Assembly (NCBI GenBank): GCA_965371785.1
Contig: CBDUZS010000006.1
Coordinates: 1 to 59,503, forward strand
DNA: 59,503 nucleotides
Direction of reading: 5' to 3'
Origin: CBDUZS01 sp965371785
Lineage (GTDB): Bacteria; Fermentibacterota; Fermentibacteria; Fermentibacterales; JCC-6
Positions 53,232 to 59,503 of this stretch are shown here, one piece after another (the stretch's first letter is position 1; each line of letters starts with the position of its first letter). The notes below the pieces were generated by a model. It saw only the letters and a list, made by a program, of their open reading frames with translations. It ran no database searches and was not told where the DNA came from. The translations under genes and the position numbers were made by a program.

Positions 53232-54602
53232 CTAGCGGATGATTGTAACCTGTTCTGATGAAATTCCCCCGCCGGCACTCAACATGATCAGGTAAACGCC
53301 GGAAGGTAGACCGTAGACCGGGAAGCCGTATAAACCAGGATCTAGCGTATCCATAACAAGTCCAGATACCAGCCTTCCCGTGATACCGAAAACTCCCAGT
53401 TCCACCTCGAGTCGCTCATCCAGGATGAGTTCGATGAAGAAGGACTCGGTTGATGGGTTAGGCCTGGCCATCACCCTGGCGAAGCCGGATACGGGTTGAG
53501 CTCCTCCCGTAGAGGTCGAGTCGCTTTTCTCCCACCAGGTTATGCTGTTCAAGCCATACGCTGCGGCAACGATGTCATGGTCACTATCACCGTCAATATC
53601 GCCTGTTATCACGGGAATGGCGCCCACAAAAGATGTATCTATGGAGTGCATTGTAAAGCACTGACTTCCGTCGTTCTCCAGCCATGAGACATTGTCATCG
53701 TTGTAGGCCGCGCATGCGATGTCGATATCGCCATCACCGTCCAGGTCGACAGGGCTCACGAATGTCGGCCAATCGTAGCCGTCTGCTACAGTGTGCCTGG
53801 TAAACGCATTGGAGCCGTCGTTCTCGTACCAGGCAATCTCGTCCGCTAGCCTGGCTGTCGCCAGGATGTCAGTGTCACCGTCCTCATCGAGGTCGGTTGT
53901 CGTGACTACGTGAGCCCCATCGAACCCGCTGTCTATCAGATGATCAGCGAAAACCCCATCGCTGTTCTCCCACCAGCGTACCTCGTCAGCCAGCCTTGCA
54001 GCCCCGACAACATCCATATCGCCGTCGCCGTCCACATCCGCAGGATAAGCGGTCCATGCACCGTTGAAGCTGCTCGTGATCACGTGCTCGGTAAAATTCT
54101 CCGAACCATCGTTTTCGAACCAGCTGATCCTGTCGAGATCGAAGGCCGCACAGAGCAGGTCTGTACAGCCGTCACCGTTCATGTCTACGGCATGGACCGA
54201 ATGAGCGCCGGTGAAGCCGGTTGTGACGGTGTGTCCGGTAAAGGATTCCTGACCATCGTTCTCCCACCAGCATATTGTTCCGGTTGAGTTGGACGAAGCG
54301 GTGATGTCCAGGTCACCGTCAGAATCGATATCGCCTGAGCGTACGAATATCGCTCCGGTGTATCCGCCATCGACCGGATGGAATGAGAAAACACACTCAT
54401 CGTTCTCCCACCATGCAATACCCGAGTTCCAGGCCGCTCCGATCACGTCGAGGTCACCGTCGCCGTCGATGTCCGACAGATGCACTGAAATAGCACCCGA
54501 AAAGTTCTCCGACAGGATGTGTTCCAGCCACACGGCATGAGATTCTGAAACCACCCCTGAAAGCACAAGAATCGCAAGTAGCGGCATCGGGAACGCTTTC
54601 AA
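53232..54602 (-). CDS. FG-GAP/VCBS repeat protein with T9SS sorting domain
   Basis: 456 aa: signal peptide (MKAFPMPLLAILVLSGVVS), seven or so ~45-residue FG-GAP-like repeats each ending with 'DIDGDGDLDVIGAAW...WWENDG', and an ~85-residue T9SS tail (RPNPSTESFFIELIL, VFGITGRLVSGL, LPSGVYLIMLS). The Asp-rich loops DxDGDGDxD are calcium-binding in this family and the repeats build a beta-propeller at the surface. Possible roles are adhesion or carbohydrate binding; none is shown. A 9-bp inverted repeat lies upstream. Confidence 0.9.
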   Translation of the reverse strand: MKAFPMPLLAILVLSGVVSESHAVWLEHILSENFSGAISVHLSDIDGDGDLDVIGAAWNSGIAWWENDECVFSFHPVDGGYTGAIFVRSGDIDSDGDLDITASSNSTGTICWWENDGQESFTGHTVTTGFTGAHSVHAVDMNGDGCTDLLCAAFDLDRISWFENDGSENFTEHVITSSFNGAWTAYPADVDGDGDMDVVGAARLADEVRWWENSDGVFADHLIDSGFDGAHVVTTTDLDEDGDTDILATARLADEIAWYENDGSNAFTRHTVADGYDWPTFVSPVDLDGDGDIDIACAAYNDDNVSWLENDGSQCFTMHSIDTSFVGAIPVITGDIDGDSDHDIVAAAYGLNSITWWEKSDSTSTGGAQPVSGFARVMARPNPSTESFFIELILDERLEVELGVFGITGRLVSGLVMDTLDPGLYGFPVYGLPSGVYLIMLSAGGGISSEQVTIIR

Positions 54603-54668
54603 TATTCAACTCCCTTACTCTTTGCATGTTATGCGTTTCCAAGATATTTGACGCTACAATTCTCTAAT

Positions 54669-54691
54669 ATTATTTGTATATAACAAATAAT
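54669..54691. promoter_or_regulatory. Perfect 9-bp inverted repeat upstream of FG-GAP gene
   Basis: ATTATTTGT / ACAAATAAT with a 5-nt ATATA centre, ~67 bp upstream of the FG-GAP gene start. A closely similar element lies at 57570-57592 ahead of the other FG-GAP gene. Both flank the TrmB-type regulator gene, making it a possible operator. Confidence 0.55.
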
Positions 54692-54773
54692 ACAGAAACG
54701 TCAACCTTCTCAGCCATTACGAGGTTCAGGATTTCTTAGAAAAGGGGATCAGATTCGGGGAATTACGATTGCG

Positions 54774-55610
54774 TCACTTCCTCAGAAGCTTCTCTAGAGC
54801 TTCGTTGCCGGGGTTTCCGTAGCCCCAGTCGTTCCAGAGTCTGAGAAGCTCCAGCCGGATCTCTTCCAGGGTGTGCTGCCCCTCTCCAATCATCATGCTG
54901 ATGCGGTAGAAGAGAGCCTTCACCATGTAGCTCCTGAAGAAGCATGCCGCAATGAAGGTGTCCCCGCTCCACACAGCATGGGAGAGTGAACGCATGTCCG
55001 AGGTGAAGAAGGAGAACATGTATTGCGAACCGTCAACGAGGAGCACGAGCAGATTCCCGGGCCAACCCTCCGTAACACTGGCGACTACCTCGCAGCCTTT
55101 CACCTCTATTTCCTCACGCCCCTGGAGAAGCACCTTCACTCCCCTGCCGGCTGCAGCAACGAAGTCATCGAGGAGTTCCTTCATAGGTTCCGGATCGGAG
55201 TCCACTACGATAGAAATGCTGGCTTCGGCAATCATTTCTTTCGCCCTGGCAATGACCTGGTGGACAGTGTTCAGCCTGTAAACACCCTCCCCCGACTTCG
55301 GCTGAGGCATATTCTCGAGACCCTTTTCGATATCCCGGGCAAGAATCTCCAGCCTGCGGTTCGTCTGACCGATGAGCTCACGCACAGCCACTGCGGTGAA
55401 GGTTCTGCTTCGCCCTCCTTCATCGGCCAGTACCGCACCCTTGGCCAGGAGTGAGTCGAGAGCCTTGTACGTATTGGGAGCCGCCTTTCCAAGGATCTGC
55501 GATACCCTGTAAGCGGAAATGTCCGGTTCGGAAAGTACTGCCAGATAGGCCTCTGCTTCGAGACCGGAAAAACCCAACTGTCTCAGGAGAGATTCGATAG
55601 CGTTGTCCAT
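54774..55610 (-). CDS. TrmB-family transcriptional regulator
   Basis: 278 aa. The N-terminal winged helix typical of TrmB is seen (LRQLGFSGLEAEAYLAVLSEPDISAYRVSQILGKAAPNTYKALDSL, residues ~10-57), followed by a coiled segment and a phospholipase-D-like effector-binding domain (VHQVIARAKEMIAEASISIVVDSDPEPM; GRGVKVLLQG; LLVLLVDGSQYMFSFF). TrmB proteins usually respond to sugars. It sits between two FG-GAP/T9SS genes that share an upstream inverted repeat, so it may regulate them. Its own upstream region has TTGACA on the minus strand. Confidence 0.88.
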   Translation of the reverse strand: MDNAIESLLRQLGFSGLEAEAYLAVLSEPDISAYRVSQILGKAAPNTYKALDSLLAKGAVLADEGGRSRTFTAVAVRELIGQTNRRLEILARDIEKGLENMPQPKSGEGVYRLNTVHQVIARAKEMIAEASISIVVDSDPEPMKELLDDFVAAAGRGVKVLLQGREEIEVKGCEVVASVTEGWPGNLLVLLVDGSQYMFSFFTSDMRSLSHAVWSGDTFIAACFFRSYMVKALFYRISMMIGEGQHTLEEIRLELLRLWNDWGYGNPGNEALEKLLRK

Positions 55611-55713
55611 GCCAAATCTTTCTGCCTGCGAGTGATGTGATTGTTTACCTGAAGCAATTAACCCTGCGCATGGACGCTGTCAAGATTTACGCCTGACCGG
55701 AAAAGCAAATCAC

Positions 55714-57534
55714 TCACCTCTGCAGTATCACTACTGGAAGCAGGGTGTGCTCTCCTTCGTCCTGCTGCATGAGTATCCTGTAGGTCCCGTCAGGCAGATC
55801 GGGAACCTGCAGGAATCCATACCCACATTCGTCGAGCTGCTCTTCAGCGGACCACACGAGCCGACCCGAGCAGTCGAAGACCATGATATCCGCCTTCTCT
55901 TGCGGGATCCCCTGCACTTCCAGTATCAGCGCTCCTCCAACAGGATTGCCCCCGGGCAGTGATATGGAGTAACCGGGAAACCCCTCCTGTTCGGCGATTC
56001 CGGTGGGATCCCAGTTCAGCTCGAATGAGGTCAGCAGGGGAGAAACCGACGAAGCGGGAGAGGTCATCTCTATCCTGTACTGAAAGTAACGCTCAAGAGC
56101 ACCGCTCACATTCGAAGGGATGCTGTATTCCTCCGACCAGATTCCCATGTTCCCGGGGTCGTCGGAGCTCCTGAATCTCACCGTTAGAACCGCACCCATC
56201 TGAAGAAGGACATCCCAGTCCATGCTGGCCCATTGAGGATCTCCTCCGGTGTCCAGGATTGAGCTGTCGAGCTGGCCTGACCCGGTGAACTCCGCCAGCT
56301 CGAACCAGTAGATCCTGTTCATCGACCGACAGGTGATGACGACATCCTGCGAACCATTCCCGTCAACATCCGCGGGAAGTGAGCAGCTTATGCTTCCATA
56401 TCCGCTGATGACGGGATGCTTGATCCAGGAGCTCCCGCTCCCGTCGTTCTCCCACCAGGCTGCACCCGATGCCGAGCCAAAAGAGCACGCTGCAATGTCG
56501 TAGTCACCATCCCCGTCGATGTCACCCGGCCTGGCGTAACCACATCCTGGAAAGTTGTCGATTACTTCCCTGGTCCACTGGACAGGGCTCCCGCCGCCGT
56601 TCCTGAAGAGAAGCAGGGTGCCTTCATCAAGTGCCGATGCCACGAGGTCCGGATCCCCATCCATATCCACGTCACAGCTCCTGACGGAGTGGACTCCGTC
56701 AACTGAGGAGCCAACCGTCTGCCGGGTCCATGTCGGAGAAGGCCCCCCCGAACCGTACCAGGCGAGCACCTTGTCCTCCAACCAGGCACTGGCTATCACG
56801 TCGATGCACCCATCTCCATCCAGGTCGACAGCCTCTATCCGGCAAGGGTAGTCGACACCGGTGCCGATGTCCTGTTCAACCCACTGGATGGGAGACCCGC
56901 CGTCGTTCCGCCACCATGTCACCCTGTCACCCAATGCGGCAGCACCCAGAACGTCAGGATCACCGTCGCCGTCGATGTCCCATGCCTCAACATCGTGACC
57001 ACCGAAAAAGCTGGCATTGATTACTACTTCGCTCCACTGCGGGGAGGAACCACCTTCGTTCAGATAGAGAAGAATCCTGCCTCCGGTGTAGGTTGAGCAG
57101 AGGATGTCCTGATCACCGTCGCCATCGATGTCCACGATATCCGTTCCAATTGGATCATCGGCCGTGGAAGAAATAACCTCCTGGATCCATCCTCCCTGAC
57201 CGTCGGCAAACCAGACGCAGAAATCGTCTGCCTGAGCGCCTCCCACAACTATATCCGGGAAACCGTCACCGTTGATGTCACCCACATCCGCCGAGTAGGC
57301 TCCCTGATAGGATAGGTCGACTACATTCATGACAGGTTCTGCAAGCGGTACTGAGGAGAGGGTCAGGAGACCTGGCTCAGAGAGCCATGCGATGTTAGTG
57401 GATGAATCGAACATGGAATCCCAGTCCGAAACTGGACCAGATAACCCAGGTCCGAGAACCCAGTTCGTCTGAACCGCCTGGGCAGCCAGGCAGACAAATG
57501 CAGGTATGAGCAGGATGAAAGCAGCATTCTTCAT
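55714..57534 (-). CDS. FG-GAP/VCBS repeat protein with T9SS sorting domain
   Basis: 606 aa: signal peptide (MKNAAFILLIPAFVCLAAQA), about seven FG-GAP-like repeats with the loop 'DIDGDGDxDxx' and 'WWRNDGG..PxQW', then a ~100-residue beta domain (STLDTGGDPQWASMDWD... as in fibronectin-like spacer) and a T9SS tail (SLPGGNPVGGALIL, VFDCSGRLVWSA, LPDGTYRILMQ). Cargo for the type IX system and probably surface bound. Start supported by AGGAGG upstream. The gap to the inverted repeat at 57570 is 35 bp. Confidence 0.9.
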   Translation of the reverse strand: MKNAAFILLIPAFVCLAAQAVQTNWVLGPGLSGPVSDWDSMFDSSTNIAWLSEPGLLTLSSVPLAEPVMNVVDLSYQGAYSADVGDINGDGFPDIVVGGAQADDFCVWFADGQGGWIQEVISSTADDPIGTDIVDIDGDGDQDILCSTYTGGRILLYLNEGGSSPQWSEVVINASFFGGHDVEAWDIDGDGDPDVLGAAALGDRVTWWRNDGGSPIQWVEQDIGTGVDYPCRIEAVDLDGDGCIDVIASAWLEDKVLAWYGSGGPSPTWTRQTVGSSVDGVHSVRSCDVDMDGDPDLVASALDEGTLLLFRNGGGSPVQWTREVIDNFPGCGYARPGDIDGDGDYDIAACSFGSASGAAWWENDGSGSSWIKHPVISGYGSISCSLPADVDGNGSQDVVITCRSMNRIYWFELAEFTGSGQLDSSILDTGGDPQWASMDWDVLLQMGAVLTVRFRSSDDPGNMGIWSEEYSIPSNVSGALERYFQYRIEMTSPASSVSPLLTSFELNWDPTGIAEQEGFPGYSISLPGGNPVGGALILEVQGIPQEKADIMVFDCSGRLVWSAEEQLDECGYGFLQVPDLPDGTYRILMQQDEGEHTLLPVVILQR

Positions 57535-57569
57535 GATGTCCTCCTTCAGTGATCACGAATATGTACAAC

Positions 57570-57592
57570 ATTACTTGTATTATACTAATACT
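57570..57592. promoter_or_regulatory. Inverted repeat related to that at 54669
   Basis: ATTACTTGT, 5-nt spacer, ACTAATACT. The left arm matches the 54669 element at 8 of 9 positions and the right arm at 7 of 9, with identical spacing. It lies 35 bp upstream of the FG-GAP gene ending at 57534. Confidence 0.5.
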
Positions 57593-57624
57593 ATTATCAG
57601 ATATGCAAATGTGCGGCGTATAAC

Positions 57625-57813
57625 GTTGTATCACTTAAGAGTAACGGAGTCAGTTTCATGGGCTATGCTACCTGCAACGGTTCAGATACTACCCTTGTAA
57701 CTGAACCTCTTCTTATCTCCACCGATGAAACGCTGGAACTGAATTTTACCGGCGGGGTCGACATGGGCGGGGATACATACCGGGTGGATCTCTACTGGGC
57801 TTTATGGATATGA
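57625..57813 (+). pseudogene. Short remnant of a secreted beta-rich protein
   Basis: A 60-odd codon plus-strand frame (VSFMGYATCNGSDTTLV..., LLISTDETLELNFTGG, YRVDLYWALWI) has coding-like composition but no ribosome site, signal peptide or recognisable start. Probably the end of a lost gene. Confidence 0.3.
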
Positions 57814-57863
57814 CCATCACAGGGCACGTTGCTCAGCATGTTCCTATGGATGGTTGACTGACT

Positions 57864-58238
57864 TTACCTTATCAACACCAGACTTCTTGTTTCGGAGTAC
57901 TCGCCCACAAGCAGCTTGTAGATGTAGACACCAGATGGGACCGGTCGACCGGTTTCATCCGTTCCATTCCAGGACACGGAATAGTCTCCGGCAGACTGCT
58001 GACCAGAAGCAAGTGTTCTGATTAATCGTCCATCGATGCTGTAGACAGTGAGTTCAACTGAATTGGTTGCTGTCAACTGGTAACCAATCGTTGTTACCGT
58101 GCTGAATGGGTTTGGGGTACAGGGAAGCAGATGTGTTCCATAGGCAAATCCGGTGTCATCTATGGAAGTGGTATACATAGTGATATCCAGCGTCGTTTCA
58201 GTTCCGGAGACGACTTCGATACTATAATCACCACTCAT
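57864..58238 (-). pseudogene. Orphan T9SS C-terminal domain fragment
   Basis: 124 codons: a short beta segment (YSIEVVSGTETTLDIT) then a complete T9SS sorting tail (CTPNPFSTVTTIGYQL, VYSIDGRLIRTL, VPSGVYIYKLLVG, SLVLIR). There is no signal peptide and no ribosome binding site, and a stop lies directly upstream of the ATG. Without a signal peptide it cannot be exported as a T9SS cargo, so it is a gene fragment. Confidence 0.65.
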
Positions 58239-58248
58239 CGTTTAGCGT

Positions 58249-59503
58249 TTATTTGATTACTACGAATCTCTGCGTCACTGCAAACTCTCCCGAAACCATC
58301 CGGCAGAAGTAGACACCCGGTGCAAGGTCCTCGAGCTGCACCTGATGATATCCAGCAACGTACTCATTCTGTATCGGCACAACCGCAAGACGCCCGGTGA
58401 GGTCATAGATCGAGAGCTCTACCGGGGACATCTCTGGAACTGCGAAATTTATCCTTGCAGATCCGAATGCAGGATTGGGTTGCGCACCAAAAAGAGCGAA
58501 GGAAGCAACCTCTCCCGCAGATCCTTCCGGCGTTCCGCTGAACGGCTGCCAGCCTGCTGTCACATCGTGAAGTTCAGGAGAGATAAGCGGGTCGGTTGTG
58601 GTCAGTATTGCCCTGTACTGGAAATAGTTGTCTTCATCGGCCAGGATTCCTTCAAGCGTACAGGGAGCTGTCAGTGTATCCGACCATGCTCCCATGCTGG
58701 AGGAATTGTCGGAAGCCCTTACCTGAAAGGCGACACTTGTACCGGACGGCTCGTTACAGTTCCAGAGCAGTGTCTGCCAGTCGGGGCTTTCCTGCACATC
58801 CAGAACACTGGACTCCAGTGAGCCGTCAGGAAGGAATTCGGTCAGATCCCACCAGGTAACATCGGAGAAGGTATTTGAAGATCCAAGAACATCCAGGCAG
58901 CCGTCTCCGTTGATATCCGCGGCATATACTGACCAGGCACCAGTGAAAGCCCCGTCTACTATGTGCTCCATCCAGCTGGTACCGGAGCCGTCAAGGTTCT
59001 CCCACCAGGTGATTTCCTGGGCAAAATCAGCAGCTCCGAGAATATCCATATAGCCGTCTTCGTTGATATCCGCAGAATATACTGAATAGGCTCCATCGAA
59101 ATCCGCGTCTACAATGTGTTTCGTCCAGCTGGTGCCGGAGCCGTCAAGGTTCTCCCACCAGGCTATGTCGTCATCGTAAGCGGCAGCCCCGAGGACATCC
59201 ATGTAGCCGTCTCCGTTTACATCCGAGGAGTATACTGAATAGACGCCACCGACATTCCCATCAACGAGATGTTCCGTCCAGCTGGTACCGGAACCATCGA
59301 GGTTCTCCCACCAGGTGATGTCAGCGGGATTGTGGGCAGCTCCAAGGACATCCATGTAACCGTCTCCCTTGAAATCCGAGGTAACTACTGATTTTGCGGT
59401 CCAGAAATCCCCATCTACGGTATGTTCCGTCCAGCTGGTGCCCGAACCATTGACGTTCTCCCACCAGGTGATGTCGTTGTCACCATAAGCAGCTCCGAGG
59501 ACA
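58249..59503 (-). CDS. FG-GAP repeat protein with T9SS tail (partial, runs off right edge)
   Basis: The frame is open from the right edge to 58249 (417 codons), so the start is outside the window. At least four near-identical 51-residue FG-GAP blocks are seen, each with WWENLDGSGTSW, VDG, YSVYS(A/S)D(I/V)N and DGYMDVLGAA (or similar). They are followed by a spacer domain (SSVLDVQESPDWQTLLWNC) and a T9SS tail (AQPNPAFGSARINFA, IYDLTGRLAVVP, LAPGVYFCRMVSG). The blocks are also repeated at DNA level with a 153-bp period. Probably a long, surface-exposed, length-variable protein. Confidence 0.88.
   Translation of the reverse strand, partial: VLGAAYGDNDITWWENVNGSGTSWTEHTVDGDFWTAKSVVTSDFKGDGYMDVLGAAHNPADITWWENLDGSGTSWTEHLVDGNVGGVYSVYSSDVNGDGYMDVLGAAAYDDDIAWWENLDGSGTSWTKHIVDADFDGAYSVYSADINEDGYMDILGAADFAQEITWWENLDGSGTSWMEHIVDGAFTGAWSVYAADINGDGCLDVLGSSNTFSDVTWWDLTEFLPDGSLESSVLDVQESPDWQTLLWNCNEPSGTSVAFQVRASDNSSSMGAWSDTLTAPCTLEGILADEDNYFQYRAILTTTDPLISPELHDVTAGWQPFSGTPEGSAGEVASFALFGAQPNPAFGSARINFAVPEMSPVELSIYDLTGRLAVVPIQNEYVAGYHQVQLEDLAPGVYFCRMVSGEFAVTQRFVVIK
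58919..59503 (-). repeat. 153-bp coding tandem repeat
   Basis: The marker CCAGCTGGT recurs on the plus strand at 58972, 59125, 59278 and 59431, exactly 153 bp apart (51 codons), with long near-identical flanks. The array continues beyond the window edge. Confidence 0.9.

Larger units (their letters stand above)
57535..57863. other. Intergenic region with operator-like repeat and a gene remnant
   Basis: 329 bp. Left: control region of the FG-GAP gene with the inverted repeat at 57570-57592. Right: plus-strand remnant 57625-57813 (separate entry). Confidence 0.4.

Overview
The window looks like a bacterial chromosome segment from an uncultured Gram-negative lineage of the FCB group, perhaps Candidatus Fermentibacterota/Aegiribacteria; this placement is inference. 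The reasons are many secreted proteins ending in a type IX secretion (T9SS) sorting domain, a PorV/PorQ-like outer-membrane protein, gingipain-like C25 peptidases, FG-GAP repeat proteins, DUF3160 and YCF48-type lipoproteins, and a TolC/RND pump. Genes are dense, often overlapping by 1-4 bases, and TTG/GTG starts are common.

Layout. 1-5,100: N-terminus of a membrane protein, tRNA-Ser(GCT), a DUF3160 lipoprotein, a secreted unknown and a Mut7-C RNase-like protein. 5,080-10,610: HAD phosphatase / metallophosphoesterase / ABC-F operon, a HAD-kinase fusion and LexA. 10,700-15,900: beta-flower protein, secreted ComEA/ComEC-like hydrolase, two sugar ABC permeases, a PorV-like protein and initiator tRNA. 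15,900-22,840: a visibly AT-richer accessory stretch directly downstream of tRNA-fMet, with an arsenite cassette (ArsR, Acr3, thioredoxin, CcdA), two tandem secreted paralogues interrupted by an in-frame UGA, two oxidoreductases and tRNA-3'-end-like repeats. 22,900-28,500: DUF1622, a rubredoxin/glutamate-synthase-like flavoprotein, a lipoprotein, a Spy-like protein and formate-THF ligase. 28,500-34,200: two C25 peptidases, VanW and a PH-like membrane protein. 34,300-41,700: TetR-controlled TolC/MFP/RND operon and RtcB. 41,700-45,000: DOMON/DOMON/beta-barrel operon and an HPPD-like VOC protein. 45,000-52,000: a frameshifted ATPase-TPR gene, a GGDEF-PilZ protein, a YCF48 protein and a CASTOR/POLLUX-like channel. 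52,000-59,503: a third UGA-interrupted secreted protein, then FG-GAP/T9SS proteins around a TrmB-family regulator.

The most interesting signal is three secreted-protein genes (19008-19655, 19663-20295, 51987-52775 minus strand), each with a clean reading frame broken by one in-frame TGA. In the two tandem paralogues the TGA sits in the same alignment column. In all three a perfect or near-perfect 7-8 bp hairpin starts 10-11 nt after the TGA, which is the geometry of a bacterial selenocysteine insertion element. TGA is otherwise an ordinary stop here, closing several 4-bp-overlap gene pairs. I propose a family of exported selenoproteins; twin nonsense mutations are the alternative. No selA/B/C/D gene lies in the window, so the genome must be checked.

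Other points: matching inverted repeats upstream of two FG-GAP genes flanking a TrmB-family regulator; a 153-bp tandem repeat in the last gene; a perfect inverted repeat over the arsR promoter; and remnants of T9SS protein genes between intact ones.
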